A stretch of DNA of 64,000 nt from Clostridia bacterium (GCA_016887505.1 CP069393.1:1660001-1724000); one strand, 5' to 3'. Shown: positions 53,592 through 63,293, counted from the stretch's first letter. Notes: generated from the letters alone by a model not told the origin. Translations and numbers: made by a program.

Positions 53592-56415
53592 TCCAGTTCA
53601 CCTCGAAAACTTTCTTTAAATACTGGCCTGTGTAAGATTCCGGTACTTGAGCCACCTCTTCGGGTGCTCCCAAGGCAACTACCTGCCCTCCTCCGGTTCC
53701 CCCATCAGGACCTAGGTCAATAATATAGTCGGCTGTCTTTATGACATCTAAGTTGTGTTCTATTACCAATATCGTGTTTCCGGCATCTGCCAATCGGCTT
53801 AAAACCTCAAGTAACTTACGGATATCATCTATGTGTAGCCCAGTGGTGGGTTCATCCAGAATATAGAGCGTTTTGCCAGTACTTTTCTTGGAAAGTTCAG
53901 TTGCCAGTTTAACGCGTTGAGCTTCTCCACCGGAAAGAGTAGTCGCCGGTTGCCCCAAGCGAATATAACTTAGTCCCACATCTATCAGGGTCTTCAATTT
54001 TCTCTCAATTCTAGGAATATTCTCGAAAAACGCGTACGCCTCTTCTACTGTCATATCCAAGACGTCTGCAATGGTTTTCCCCTTATACTTTACTTCTAAT
54101 GTTTCCCGATTATAGCGCTTGCCACCACAGACCTCGCAAGGAACATAGACATCTGGTAGAAAGTGCATTTCTATCTTAATGATGCCATCTCCCTTACAAG
54201 CTTCGCAACGCCCACCCTTAACATTAAAGCTGAAGCGGCCCGGTTTATATCCCCTAATTTTACTTTCTTTGGTTCTTGCAAACGTTTCACGAATAATATC
54301 AAAGGTTCCTGTATAGGTTGCTGGGTTGGAACGCGGTGTACGCCCGATGGGACTTTGGTCAATATTGACCACCTTGTCGATATATTCTAATCCCTCAATC
54401 CGTTCGTGTTTCCCTGGGATAACTCGACTACCAAGTAGCGATTTTTTTAGGCTCTTGAATAGTATCTCATTAACCAGGCTGGACTTACCTGACCCGGATA
54501 CCCCGGTCACACAATTGAATACGCCTAGTGGTATGGAGACATCTATGTTTTGTAGATTATTCTCAGAAGCCCCCACAATTTTTAAAAACTTGCGATTCCC
54601 TATGCGTCGACTAGTAGGAATATTCACGGTCTTTCTCCCGGATAAATAATCTCCTGTCAAGGACTCCTTATTGTCGGCTACCTGTTCTGGGGTTCCATAG
54701 GCTACTACTTCCCCCCCATGTTCACCCGCTCCAGGTCCAATATCAATCAGCCAGTCAGCTTCAAGCATAGTTTCTTCATCGTGTTCCACAACAATTAGAG
54801 TATTTCCTAAATCTCTTAGTCTCTTCAAGGTCGCAATCAATCTGGCATTGTCTTTCTGATGCAAGCCGATACTAGGTTCATCCAAAATGTACAATACGCC
54901 CACTAGACTCGAACCAATCTGGGTAGCCAATCGTATGCGTTGGGCTTCTCCTCCAGACAAGGTACCTGCCGTTCGAGATAAGGTTAGATAGGACAAGCCA
55001 ACATTATCCAAAAATAGCAGTCTCTCCCTTATTTCCTTCAAGATCTGAACCGCAATCATCTGATCACGCTCATTGAGCTCAAGCTCCTTGAAAAATTTGA
55101 TGGCTTCCACAATGGACAAATCACTCACTTGAGCAATATTTTTTTCACCCACCAATACACCTAGGACCTCATCTTTCAGCCTGCTACCTTTGCAATCTGG
55201 GCAAGCATGAAAGGACATGAAACTTTCGGTCCACTTTCTAGAAAGTTCTGAGCTTGTTTCCTGGTGACGTCGCTTCAAATTATTGAAGACACCCTCAAAT
55301 CGAGTATCCCAGTCTTGTTTCTTACCATACTTAGAATTGATGTATTCAACATGAATTTTTTCACGACCAGTACCATGAAAAATTTTCTTCTTAACTTCGA
55401 GTGGTATATCTTTAAATGGAGTGTCAACGGTAACCCCATAATGGTTCACCACCGCTTTCAACATTGCTGGGTAATAGTTGGAATGCTCCCCTGCAAAAGG
55501 AAGTACCGCACCTTCTGCAATACTCAATTCTGGATTGGGCACCACCAGTTCCTCTGACACTTCCATCTTATAACCAATACCATGGCAAGTTGGGCAAGCA
55601 CCATAGGGACTATTAAACGAAAAGGACCTTGGTGCTATCTCAGATACTGAAATATCACAATCCGGACAAGCAAACTTCTCGCTCATCAAGAGGTCTCCGC
55701 TATCAGTATCAACAATAATGGTTCCTTCTCCAATGGCTAGCGCGGTTTCCACCGAATCAGCAAGACGTGAGGTGATGCCATCTCGCACAATCAATCGGTC
55801 AACGATAATCTCGATGGTATGTTTCTTGTTTTTTTCCAGTGTTATTTCTTCTTCTAAGAGACGCATTTCTCCGTCTACTCGTACCCGAATATAGCCTTCC
55901 CGCTTAATATTTTCAAATACCTTGATATGTTCCCCTTTTCTTCCTTTAATAACAGGGGCTAAGACCTGGATTTTTGATCCCTCAGGTAATGACAAGATCT
56001 TCTCTACCATCTGCTGAGCAGACTGGCTTGAAATTGGCTTACCACATTTGGGACAATGCACTACGCCAATGCGAGCATACAGCAGCCTCATATAGTCATA
56101 AATCTCCGTCACCGTTCCCACCGTAGAACGGGGGTTCCGGCTAGTGGTTTTCTGATCTATGGAAATAGCTGGCGACAAGCCTTCGATATAATCTACATCC
56201 GGTTTATCCATCTGTCCCAAAAACTGTCTCGCGTAAGAAGAGAGCGATTCAACATAGCGGCGTTGCCCTTCAGCATAGATGGTATCAAAAGCCAAGGAAG
56301 ATTTACCTGACCCCGACAAGCCGGTGATGACCACCAATTTTTCTCTTGGAATTTCAACGTCTATATTTTTTAAGTTATGGGCTCTTGCGCCCTTGATCAC
56401 GATATTTTTTTGCAT
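53554..56415 (-). CDS. uvrA: Excinuclease ABC subunit A
   Basis: 953 residues; ATG 56415 follows GGAGGAATT, while the frame to 56439 starts in the leader. Two ABC ATPase units each have Walker A ([12 protein letters not shown] and [12 protein letters not shown]) and LSGGEAQR signatures. Zinc fingers are CPKCGKP, CPDCDIS...CPTCHG and CEACKGDG...CEVCGG. It detects DNA lesions and loads UvrB. Confidence 0.98.
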   Translation of the reverse strand: MQKNIVIKGARAHNLKNIDVEIPREKLVVITGLSGSGKSSLAFDTIYAEGQRRYVESLSSYARQFLGQMDKPDVDYIEGLSPAISIDQKTTSRNPRSTVGTVTEIYDYMRLLYARIGVVHCPKCGKPISSQSAQQMVEKILSLPEGSKIQVLAPVIKGRKGEHIKVFENIKREGYIRVRVDGEMRLLEEEITLEKNKKHTIEIIVDRLIVRDGITSRLADSVETALAIGEGTIIVDTDSGDLLMSEKFACPDCDISVSEIAPRSFSFNSPYGACPTCHGIGYKMEVSEELVVPNPELSIAEGAVLPFAGEHSNYYPAMLKAVVNHYGVTVDTPFKDIPLEVKKKIFHGTGREKIHVEYINSKYGKKQDWDTRFEGVFNNLKRRHQETSSELSRKWTESFMSFHACPDCKGSRLKDEVLGVLVGEKNIAQVSDLSIVEAIKFFKELELNERDQMIAVQILKEIRERLLFLDNVGLSYLTLSRTAGTLSGGEAQRIRLATQIGSSLVGVLYILDEPSIGLHQKDNARLIATLKRLRDLGNTLIVVEHDEETMLEADWLIDIGPGAGEHGGEVVAYGTPEQVADNKESLTGDYLSGRKTVNIPTSRRIGNRKFLKIVGASENNLQNIDVSIPLGVFNCVTGVSGSGKSSLVNEILFKSLKKSLLGSRVIPGKHERIEGLEYIDKVVNIDQSPIGRTPRSNPATYTGTFDIIRETFARTKESKIRGYKPGRFSFNVKGGRCEACKGDGIIKIEMHFLPDVYVPCEVCGGKRYNRETLEVKYKGKTIADVLDMTVEEAYAFFENIPRIERKLKTLIDVGLSYIRLGQPATTLSGGEAQRVKLATELSKKSTGKTLYILDEPTTGLHIDDIRKLLEVLSRLADAGNTILVIEHNLDVIKTADYIIDLGPDGGTGGGQVVALGAPEEVAQVPESYTGQYLKKVFEVNWIGYWKEHREETP

Positions 56416-56447
56416 AATTCCTCCATGTGAGTATCTCACTGAAAAAC

Positions 56448-56476
56448 ATTATACACCAGGGAACGTGGTAGACCAA
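56448..56476 (-). promoter_or_regulatory. uvrA operon promoter
   Basis: On the - strand TTGGTC, 17 bp, TATAAT. It probably drives uvrA-uvrC-HAD-PHP-rapZ-whiA. A LexA-like box was not recognised; GAACGTGGTAGACC overlaps the -35 but does not match a known palindrome. Confidence 0.7.
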
Positions 56477-56624
56477 ATTTCCTAGTGAACATTTGTTCTA
56501 TTATATCATATGATGAGCCTTTTCATCGTAAACGCCCACTATAGATTCGCTAGCACCGTAAAAGTCCAGAACATTGGTCTCTTAGAATATTCTTTCTGTG
56601 CTAAAATATATGGGAGGTCAGGAT

Positions 56625-58148
56625 ATGGATACGATAACAAATTTACTGCAAGAAACTTTTAATCATTCTTCATTCAAACCACAGCAACAAGCCATCGTGG
56701 AAACCATCTTGGATGGGCAGGATTTATTGGCTGTTTTACCTACTGGCGGTGGAAAATCTTTGTGCTACCAGCTGCCCGCGCTTTTGTTGCCGGGACTAAC
56801 ACTAGTCGTCTCTCCGTTAGTTTCTCTAATGAAAGACCAAGTGGACGATCTGAAGCAACGAAATATTGCAGCAGAATGGATTAATAGTACTCTTACACCA
56901 AAGCAGCTAAGAGAAAAGCTTGCCGCAATTGCAGGCGGGGGGTGCAAGCTACTTTATGTTGCCCCGGAACGCTTTAAGTCTGATGATTTTGTTTTTTTGA
57001 TCAACAATTTAGGTGTTTCCCTAATTGCTGTCGACGAAGCACACTGCATCTCATCTTGGGGACATGACTTCCGCCCAAGCTATAAAAAGCTGGGTAAATT
57101 TTTAGAGCAGCTTAATAACAGACCACCCATTGCCGCCTTCACGGCTACGGCCACGCCCCAGGTTAAGGAGGACATTGAACATCTTCTCCACTTACAAAAG
57201 CCAACCGTTTTCCAATCTACCTTTGACCGGCCCAACCTCTACTTCCAAGTTGAAAAGCCAATGGATAAGAAGCGTTGGCTTCTAGACCATCTGCCGGAAC
57301 TAAAAGGTAGCTCGATAATATATTGCGCGACTAGAAAAGACGTGGAAACCTTGACAAACTTGCTTCAAAAAGCTGGCGTAAACCCACTTTGCTATCATGC
57401 TGGACTAGCAAAAAAGCTCAGGAATCAGGCACAAGATGAATTTCAGCAGCGTGATGATGCCCTGCTCATAGCCACCAATGCTTTTGGCATGGGAATAGAT
57501 AAAGAGAATGTTCGATGCATCATCCACTACCAAATGCCCGCTGACCTTGAGTCCTATTACCAAGAAGTTGGAAGAGCCGGGCGGGATGGCAAAGCATCAC
57601 GTTGTATTTTGCTATTCGGGCCTGGCGATGTATCCCTACAACGCCAAATGATTTTCGGACGACCTAGTTATTATGGAGGTAACCGGGTGAATCGTTTAGT
57701 AAAACTGGACGCGATGCTGCAGTATGTCTTCAGCAAGACTTGCCTTAGACAAAACATACTATCCTACTTCCAAGAATCCACAACACCTTGTGGTTACTGC
57801 CAGCGTTGCTCTAAAGAGACTCACCTCCGGGATGCGACACGTGAAGCTCAGATTCTTTTGTCTACCCTGCACTATATCGAAGGTATTGCTCCTGCTGGAT
57901 TGATTCCAGCCATAGTACGAGGATCTAAGAAAAAAGATATCCGAGAAAAAAAGTTGGACCAGCTTTCAACCTATGGACTCCTAAAAGATTTTTCGGAACG
58001 TGATTTGCAACTCATCATGCTCGACCTGCTAGCCCAAGGCTATCTTAAAAAGACCAACATTAAATTTGCAACCACCTTTATCACCCCCCTGGGGGTGGAA
58101 CTGCTAAAAGGCAATCAAATATTTCAAACTATGGTAGGAGGAGAATAA
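56625..58148 (+). CDS. recQ: ATP-dependent DNA helicase RecQ, short form
   Basis: 507 residues; ATG 56625 follows GGGAGGTCAGG. Helicase motifs are complete: FKPQQQAIVETIL, LPTGGGKSLCYQLP, DEAHCISSWGHDF, AFTATATPQV, ATNAFGMGIDKENV, YYQEVGRAGRDG. The RecQ zinc site follows (KTCLRQNILSYF, CGYCQRCS), then a winged helix. The HRDC domain of full-length RecQ is absent, as in several Firmicutes short forms. It is divergent from uvrA. Confidence 0.94.
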   Translation: MDTITNLLQETFNHSSFKPQQQAIVETILDGQDLLAVLPTGGGKSLCYQLPALLLPGLTLVVSPLVSLMKDQVDDLKQRNIAAEWINSTLTPKQLREKLAAIAGGGCKLLYVAPERFKSDDFVFLINNLGVSLIAVDEAHCISSWGHDFRPSYKKLGKFLEQLNNRPPIAAFTATATPQVKEDIEHLLHLQKPTVFQSTFDRPNLYFQVEKPMDKKRWLLDHLPELKGSSIIYCATRKDVETLTNLLQKAGVNPLCYHAGLAKKLRNQAQDEFQQRDDALLIATNAFGMGIDKENVRCIIHYQMPADLESYYQEVGRAGRDGKASRCILLFGPGDVSLQRQMIFGRPSYYGGNRVNRLVKLDAMLQYVFSKTCLRQNILSYFQESTTPCGYCQRCSKETHLRDATREAQILLSTLHYIEGIAPAGLIPAIVRGSKKKDIREKKLDQLSTYGLLKDFSERDLQLIMLDLLAQGYLKKTNIKFATTFITPLGVELLKGNQIFQTMVGGE

Positions 58149-58149
58149 A

Positions 58150-59103
58150 ATGAAATTATGTTTTCTAGATGGAGACTCACTAGGTACCGGACTGGACCTG
58201 AATATATTTTCTAAGTACGGGACCTTTACCAACTACGAGACTAGCAAGCCAGAACAAGTTGCTGAGCGCATCAAAGACTGTACGATTGTATTAACCAACA
58301 AAGTGGTTCTTACAAAAGAAGATTTATCCGGAAGCAAGGTTGAGCTCATCGCCATATCTGCAACCGGTGCCAATGTCGTAGACTTAGACTACTGTTCTAG
58401 CAACAATATCGCGGTCTGTAATGTAGCGGGTTATTCCACGCACAGTGTTGCCCAGCACACCATAGCCATGGTGCTTAGCCTACTTGAAAACCTGAGTTAC
58501 TATGACAAATATACCAAATCCAAAGAATATCTAAACAATCTTTGGGCAACGCATCTAAAATACCCCTATTATGAAATGGAGGGTAAAAACTGGGGCATCA
58601 TTGGACTGGGAAACATCGGACAAGAGGTTGCAAAAATTGCCCAAGCGTTCGGCGCCAAGGTGAGTTACTACTCTACCACAGGTAAAAACCACAATCCGCA
58701 ATACAACCGTCTATCTTTAGAAGAGTTGTTGAATGTAAGTGACATCATATCCCTACACGCTCCACTCAGCCCCGAAACCCATCACCTTCTGGGATACGAA
58801 CAGCTTTGTTTGTTAAAATCCCAAGCCTTGGTCTGCAACGTATCTCGAGGAGCGCTAGTCGATGAAGAGGCGATGGCTAGGGCCCTAAATGAAAATCGGT
58901 TGCGGGGATTTGCGACCGATGTATATAGTGTGGAACCACCGGCACCAGATTTTCCTTTATACTCAGTGAAGCACCCTGAAAAGTTGTTGATGACACCCCA
59001 CATGGCTTTTTGCAGTACTGAAGCTAGGACTACTCTTTTAAAAGAAATGGATGAAAATATCCAAGCCTTTTTACAAGGAAAATCTAGAAATCGATTGGTA
59101 TAG
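58150..59103 (+). CDS. D-2-hydroxyacid dehydrogenase (NAD-dependent)
   Basis: 317 residues starting one base after recQ. The Rossmann motif is IIGLGNIGQEVAKIAQAFGA. The catalytic arginine is in NVSRGALVDEEAMA, the glutamate in ATDVYSVEPP and the histidine in MTPHMAF. It reduces a 2-keto acid such as hydroxypyruvate, glyoxylate or a branched-chain keto acid; the substrate is not predictable. Tight spacing to recQ suggests co-transcription without an obvious functional link. Confidence 0.92.
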   Translation: MKLCFLDGDSLGTGLDLNIFSKYGTFTNYETSKPEQVAERIKDCTIVLTNKVVLTKEDLSGSKVELIAISATGANVVDLDYCSSNNIAVCNVAGYSTHSVAQHTIAMVLSLLENLSYYDKYTKSKEYLNNLWATHLKYPYYEMEGKNWGIIGLGNIGQEVAKIAQAFGAKVSYYSTTGKNHNPQYNRLSLEELLNVSDIISLHAPLSPETHHLLGYEQLCLLKSQALVCNVSRGALVDEEAMARALNENRLRGFATDVYSVEPPAPDFPLYSVKHPEKLLMTPHMAFCSTEARTTLLKEMDENIQAFLQGKSRNRLV

Positions 59104-59231
59104 GGAGTTGGCGCCCAATTGAATTTTTGATTTTACAAAAAAAATGGAGTTTTAGGCAGGAAAAAGAAATTATAAGTGGAATATAAGTTAATAGATAATA
59201 AGTAATCTACCTATCTACTCCTTTTTCTATC

Positions 59232-59273
59232 AAATCCACCATCCCTTTGGTGGATTTACTCCTTTATAGGAGT
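59232..59273 (+). repeat. Two adjacent perfect hairpins
   Basis: A 10-bp AAATCCACCA/TGGTGGATTT stem (59232-59257, 6-base loop) abuts a 6-bp ACTCCT/AGGAGT stem (59258-59273, TTAT loop). The terminator hairpin at 59280 follows. No gene is present in 59104-59313. Confidence 0.75.
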
Positions 59274-59279
59274 AATAAC

Positions 59280-59310
59280 AAAAAAAAGTCAGGTTTTCCT
59301 GACTTTTTTG
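59280..59310. terminator. Bidirectional terminator
   Basis: An AGTCAGG/CCTGACT stem with A-run before and six T after lies between the dehydrogenase (+) and the small XRE gene (-). Confidence 0.9.
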
Positions 59311-59313
59311 TTG

Positions 59314-59502
59314 CTACTCTATTTCAAACAACTCTTCCACAGTAGTTTCAAGGATTCCCGCCAATTTGATTGCTATATCCACCTTTGGCAGACGAGCCCT
59401 CTTTTCGATGCGAAGATACACGGTACGACCAATTCCCAATCGCTCTGCCATCTGCTGTTGACTCATGCCTAACTCTTTTCTCCTGATTCTAATTTTATTC
59501 AT
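59314..59502 (-). CDS. Small XRE-family HTH regulator
   Basis: 62 residues; ATG 59502 follows GGGGGTGAATTTTGAA, and the longer frame to 59544 adds residues not typical of the domain. IRIRRKELGMSQQQMAERLGI, GRTVYLRIEKRARLPKVD (given in parts) is a complete lambda-repressor-like helix-turn-helix with nothing else attached. It is divergent from the next XRE gene with a shared 148-bp control region, so mutual or self-control is likely. Confidence 0.88.
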   Translation of the reverse strand: MNKIRIRRKELGMSQQQMAERLGIGRTVYLRIEKRARLPKVDIAIKLAGILETTVEELFEIE

Positions 59503-59650
59503 TTCAAAATTCACCCCCAGATAGTACGTGCTTATTTTACACATAATTTTCTATTTTCCCCTATATTCGTTAGTATTTTGCACATTTACAACGCTCATAT
59601 TGCTCCTACCAATACAAGGGGATATCCTTCTGTCAAAGGAGGTGTGTATT

Positions 59651-60145
59651 ATTAGCACAAATAAAAAAATCCAAGAGCTGAGACGACTACACAAACTCAC
59701 CCAACAGGAATTAGCTGATCGACTACATACCTCGCGCAGTACCATAGCCAATTGGGAAACAGGACGGTCACTGCCAAACCTCGAGGCCCTAGATAAACTT
59801 TCTTGTTTTTTTGAGAAAAAGCCGGGCTACTTTTTAGAGAAGAATGATAAGCCAATGGATTTGCTGTATTGGACAGTACCTGACAATTCCTTGTTAGCCA
59901 TGCATATCCTGGCTGGCGACCAGTTAACCTTCAAGCGATTCAGCTTTCCAAGGGATGGCGACATCATGTTGCTCCAGAATATGGACCACCCCCAAAAACG
60001 ATATGCAGCTCTTATTGAACGATATGATGATGCCTACTTCTATCGTATGACTATGGAGAAAAGAATTCCTCTACATGAAAAAATAGAGCCTTTGGGATAT
60101 TGCATCGAACTAAAGAGAAAGATGCAAAAACCGGAGGAATCATAA
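59651..60145 (+). CDS. XRE-family regulator, probable ATT start
   Basis: 164 residues from ATT 59651. A strong AAAGGAGGTG (59636-59645) precedes it, and no ATG, GTG or TTG stands at a usable distance in this frame; GTG 59642 lies in the ribosome binding site. Starting here gives (M)STNKKIQELRRLHKLTQQELA, the normal N-terminus of the XRE domain (about 5-60). The C-terminal 95 residues (LLYWTVPDNSLLAMHIL, GDIMLLQNM, KRIPLHEKIEPLGYCIELKR) resemble the beta-rich half of S24-like/XRE regulators but lack a recognised protease site. Confidence 0.75.
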   Translation: MSTNKKIQELRRLHKLTQQELADRLHTSRSTIANWETGRSLPNLEALDKLSCFFEKKPGYFLEKNDKPMDLLYWTVPDNSLLAMHILAGDQLTFKRFSFPRDGDIMLLQNMDHPQKRYAALIERYDDAYFYRMTMEKRIPLHEKIEPLGYCIELKRKMQKPEES

Positions 60146-60157
60146 TGCCTCCGGTTT
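60128..60157. terminator. Terminator-like hairpin between convergent genes
   Basis: A perfect 10-bp AAACCGGAGG/CCTCCGGTTT stem overlaps the regulator stop codon. The T-run is short, so this is less sure. Confidence 0.55.
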
Positions 60158-60244
60158 AAAATACCCGTTATTGTATTGTTTATGCACACAACAAGGGGAG
60201 TCCTCACTCTTTTACCACAATATCAAATCTGAAAGCGTTTAGAC

Positions 60245-62320
60245 TTACTTCAGTAATCGCATGCTGTTTATAACAGCAAGTAGGGTTACACCTACATCAG
60301 CAAAGACCGCCATCCAAAGATCAGCTAAACCAACTAATCCCAACAACATAACCAATACCTTGAGTCCTATCGCCATTACAATATTCTGCCGGATAACCCG
60401 CATGGAGCGTTTCGCCAGTTGGAGTGCTTTCGGTACATCATCTAGTCTATCTCGCATCACCACAAGGCCCGCTGCCTCAATGGCCAGGTCTGATCCCTTT
60501 ATACCCATGGCTATGCCAACATCAGCAGCTACAAGTGATGGAGCGTCGTTGATGCCGTCTCCTACAAAAGCAAGTTTGCCCTCACTGCCCACCTGCTTTT
60601 CCAACCATGCTAATTTGTCTTCCGGTTTCATATTGGCTTCATATTCATCAAGCCCCAGGGCATCTGCTACCGTTTTGGCATGTATCTCATTGTCACCCGT
60701 TAACATTACCATGGAATGAACGTTTGCTTTTCGCAGTGCTACTATGCTTTCAGCTGCACCCTTTTTCAACTCGTCTTGCATGAGAATCCTACCTACGTAT
60801 TCCCCATCACGCGCAGCATAGACATAGGTACCGTTTTGGTCCAACGCTGGTACTGGAATCTTATTATCAATGAGCCAGTCCAGATTACCAACCAATATCT
60901 GCTCCGCTTTATGACTAGCCGCCAGACCTTTTCCTGGAATTTCACGAAGGTCTTTAATATCCAGATAATCTTGCCTACTCTCTTTTGCCTGCCCTTCCTG
61001 CATGATGGAACGAGCCAATGGATGATTGCTGTGTCGTTCAAGAGACCGAATCAAAAGAAGCAAGTCGTCCGGACTCCCGGTGTGATTCTCAACCGCTTTT
61101 AGTTGAAAATCCCCCACCGTAAGAGTATTGGTCTTATCGAAAGCAATCCGTTTGACCTGGCTCAACTGTTCTATGGTGTCCGGATCTTTCACGAGTAGGT
61201 AGTTTTTGGAAAATCCACCCATCCCTGCAAAAAATCCCAACGGTACAGAAACAACCAAGGCACAGGGGCAAGATACCACCAAAAAGATAAGTGCTCGATA
61301 TATATAGGTCGAAAAATCCCCACCCAGAAGCGTAGGTATGGTTACTGTCAAAACAGCTAAAAGCACAACCACCTTGGTATAGACGCGAGAGAATCTACTA
61401 ATAAATCGTTCTGTGGGCGGTTTTTTGCCCTTCGCTTCTTGCATCAGTCGCATGACTCTCGCCATGCCGGAGTCATGATACCGCTTTGATACACGAATCT
61501 TAATGACAGCATCTAAGTTAATCGCACCAGCGATTATCTCATCTCCTTCTTCCAAAGATATGGGCATACTTTCTCCACTGATTGCTGCATTGTTCACGCT
61601 AGATAAACCTTGGATTAACCTTCCGTCCAATGGTACTTCCTCACCAGGACGAACTAGAATTTCCTCGCCGATAGATACTTCTATAGGATTTTCTTCTACA
61701 ATCTTGTTTCCACGCAGCACGTGAGCCAAGGGTACTTTTCGATTCATCAAGTTTTTAATGGAGTCTTTAGATCGTTCTAAAGCCTTATCCTGTAAGTATT
61801 CTCCAATCTGGTAAAACACCATCACGGCAACCGCCTCTTGATACTCCTGGATGGCAAAAGCTCCTAGAGTTGCTAAACTCATCAGAAAATACTCATGGAA
61901 AAAATCTCTCTGACGGATTCTGTCTAGTGCTCTCCAGATAATATCTCCACCCGCTAGAATATACGAAACTAGAAATGCCACTACAGCCATACCACCATCA
62001 AGTAAAAAACTACCCACAAGCAACAGTAGGACAGACGTGATCACTCTCGGCAACAAGTAATTTAAGCGGCGCCAGACCGCTATAGGGGGCGTTTCTTCTT
62101 CCGAAGATTGCTCTTCTACCAAAGCAAAACCCGACTCATAGCGTTTGCCCGTAGCCTTAATGACTTCAAGCATCGATCCCGTATCTCCGTCAAACTCAAT
62201 ATCTATTAGATTATTCAGCGTATCTACTTTTACATAGTGGACTTGGTCCATCTGTTCTAGCTCCCATTCCATATCTAAGGCGCAGCTAGCACAACTCATA
62301 TCCTTATAATATATTTTCAT
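60245..62320 (-). CDS. Heavy-metal P1B-type ATPase (Cd/Zn/Pb export type)
   Basis: 691 residues. The N-terminal metal-binding domain is MKIYYKDMSCASCALDMEW. Membrane helices include the transport motif VVSCPCALVVSVPLG (CPC). The actuator loop is NAAISGESMPISLEEGDE. The phosphorylation motif reads FDKTNTLTVG, with asparagine where the family has glycine. HSNHPLARSI, MLTGDNEIHA and VGDGINDAPSL are normal. With the CadC-type sensor before it, export of Cd, Zn or Pb is likely. It overlaps the sensor gene by four bases. Confidence 0.92.
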   Translation of the reverse strand: MKIYYKDMSCASCALDMEWELEQMDQVHYVKVDTLNNLIDIEFDGDTGSMLEVIKATGKRYESGFALVEEQSSEEETPPIAVWRRLNYLLPRVITSVLLLLVGSFLLDGGMAVVAFLVSYILAGGDIIWRALDRIRQRDFFHEYFLMSLATLGAFAIQEYQEAVAVMVFYQIGEYLQDKALERSKDSIKNLMNRKVPLAHVLRGNKIVEENPIEVSIGEEILVRPGEEVPLDGRLIQGLSSVNNAAISGESMPISLEEGDEIIAGAINLDAVIKIRVSKRYHDSGMARVMRLMQEAKGKKPPTERFISRFSRVYTKVVVLLAVLTVTIPTLLGGDFSTYIYRALIFLVVSCPCALVVSVPLGFFAGMGGFSKNYLLVKDPDTIEQLSQVKRIAFDKTNTLTVGDFQLKAVENHTGSPDDLLLLIRSLERHSNHPLARSIMQEGQAKESRQDYLDIKDLREIPGKGLAASHKAEQILVGNLDWLIDNKIPVPALDQNGTYVYAARDGEYVGRILMQDELKKGAAESIVALRKANVHSMVMLTGDNEIHAKTVADALGLDEYEANMKPEDKLAWLEKQVGSEGKLAFVGDGINDAPSLVAADVGIAMGIKGSDLAIEAAGLVVMRDRLDDVPKALQLAKRSMRVIRQNIVMAIGLKVLVMLLGLVGLADLWMAVFADVGVTLLAVINSMRLLK

Positions 62321-62679
62321 CGTTCTTCTCCAATATGTTCCATGCCCACCGCAACCAAGGTCTGCACATGGTCATCGTCAAGTCGGTAGTATACACTACG
62401 TCCCTCTTTACGATAGCGGACTAGCCGATGTGCCTTTAGCACTCTAAGTTGCTGTGAGACAGCAGATTGCTTCATGGAAAGCAATTGCATAAGTTCACAA
62501 ACACATAGCTCATGCTCGGTTAATGCGGATAGAATCCGCATCCGTGATACATCTCCTAAGACTTTAAATAGTTCGCTCAGTCTTTGTAAAGAATCCAAAT
62601 CCGGTTGGCTTTTCTGCAATGTAGACAGCAAATCCTCATTTATGCATGTTTCTGTACAGCAAGGTACTTGTTTATCCAT
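62317..62679 (-). CDS. CadC-type ArsR/SmtB metal sensor repressor
   Basis: 120 residues; ATG 62679 follows AAGGAGGATAGA. The winged helix (VLGDVSRMRILSALTEHELC, VCELMQLLSMKQSAVSQQL, RLVRYRKEGRSVYYRL) is standard. Cys7, Cys8 and Cys12 in the N-terminal arm and Cys59-Val-Cys61 in ELCVCEL reproduce the thiolate Cd/Pb site of CadC. Apo-protein should sit on the palindrome at 62698-62735 and release it when metal binds. Confidence 0.92.
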   Translation of the reverse strand: MDKQVPCCTETCINEDLLSTLQKSQPDLDSLQRLSELFKVLGDVSRMRILSALTEHELCVCELMQLLSMKQSAVSQQLRVLKAHRLVRYRKEGRSVYYRLDDDHVQTLVAVGMEHIGEER

Positions 62680-62697
62680 TCTATCCTCCTTATAACT

Positions 62698-62735
62698 AAT
62701 ATTAATATATGAATACGTATTCATATATTAATATT
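62698..62735. promoter_or_regulatory. 38-bp perfect palindromic operator
   Basis: The half-site AATATTAATATATGAATAC is followed by its exact complement. TATGAAT..ATTCATA is the ArsR/SmtB operator type. It covers the -10 region and transcript start of the sensor gene, 19 bases before its ATG. Confidence 0.9.
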
Positions 62736-62753
62736 ACTGGAGTGATTTGTCAA
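62725..62753 (-). promoter_or_regulatory. Promoter of sensor-ATPase operon
   Basis: On the - strand a perfect TTGACA, 17 bp, TAATAT; the -10 lies inside the palindromic operator. Confidence 0.88.
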
Positions 62754-62757
62754 CATT

Positions 62758-62786
62758 TTGACAAGTATGCTCAATCTAAGTATGAT
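62758..62786 (+). promoter_or_regulatory. Divergent promoter of the 62815 gene
   Basis: TTGACA, 17 bp, TATGAT. Its -35 lies back to back with the opposing TTGACA (TTGTCAA..TTTGACAA). It lies outside the operator. Confidence 0.85.
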
Positions 62787-62814
62787 AAGCAAAGAAACTC
62801 AAAGGAGGATAATC

Positions 62815-63183
62815 ATGTCATACGAAAAAATTGAAAAAATGAAAGTCGTTTTTCAAACAAACCAAGAAAAATCCATGCGAATAAAATATGTTGGTGATGC
62901 TTGTACTAGTTATATGAAAACCGTGGCAGACATTGAAAATGCCTATTCTTCCCTCAGCCTGCAACTTTTAAAAACAGAATTGAAACCGTTCCGAGAAGAA
63001 TTAGACAAAAATCGTTTCATGGCCTTAAATAACGTTAAAGAAGCTGTAGACTATGTGAATAAGCTAGCAAAAGAAAATGATATGGACTTGGTTTATGAGG
63101 ATGATTTAAATGACTCTAAAAAACTAGAAGAATATGCCTTTGGTCTATTCCAGAGCTACTACAAACAACGTCCCAGTAAATAA
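62815..63183 (+). CDS. Small helical protein, unknown function
   Basis: 122 residues; ATG 62815 follows AAAGGAGGATAATC and a strong promoter. The sequence is charged and almost entirely helical (SYEKIEKMKVVFQTNQEKSM, YMKTVADIENAYSSLSLQLL, VKEAVDYVNKLAKENDMDLV) and ends LEEYAFGLFQSYYKQR. No cysteine pairs, signal peptide or membrane segment is present. I do not recognise the family with confidence. The divergent promoter shared with a metal-export operon may or may not link them. Confidence 0.75.
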   Translation: MSYEKIEKMKVVFQTNQEKSMRIKYVGDACTSYMKTVADIENAYSSLSLQLLKTELKPFREELDKNRFMALNNVKEAVDYVNKLAKENDMDLVYEDDLNDSKKLEEYAFGLFQSYYKQRPSK

Positions 63184-63250
63184 CCTGACCTTTTTGTAAG
63201 AGCACTTTTAAACTCAAGTATCCAACCTAAATTAATCAATTCAACTATAA

Positions 63251-63293
63251 ATGCATGACCTAGATAGCTTCAAGATCTAGGTCATGCATTTTT
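63251..63293 (+). terminator. Strong terminator
   Basis: A perfect 15-bp ATGCATGACCTAGAT/ATCTAGGTCATGCAT stem is followed by five T. The rest of 63184-63448 shows no gene. Confidence 0.93.

Noticed and set aside
59528-59650. Upstream extension of the XRE regulator with a hydrophobic N-terminus
   Set aside because: The stretch runs through the intergenic promoter region and ignores the strong ribosome binding site at 59636; it is probably not translated.
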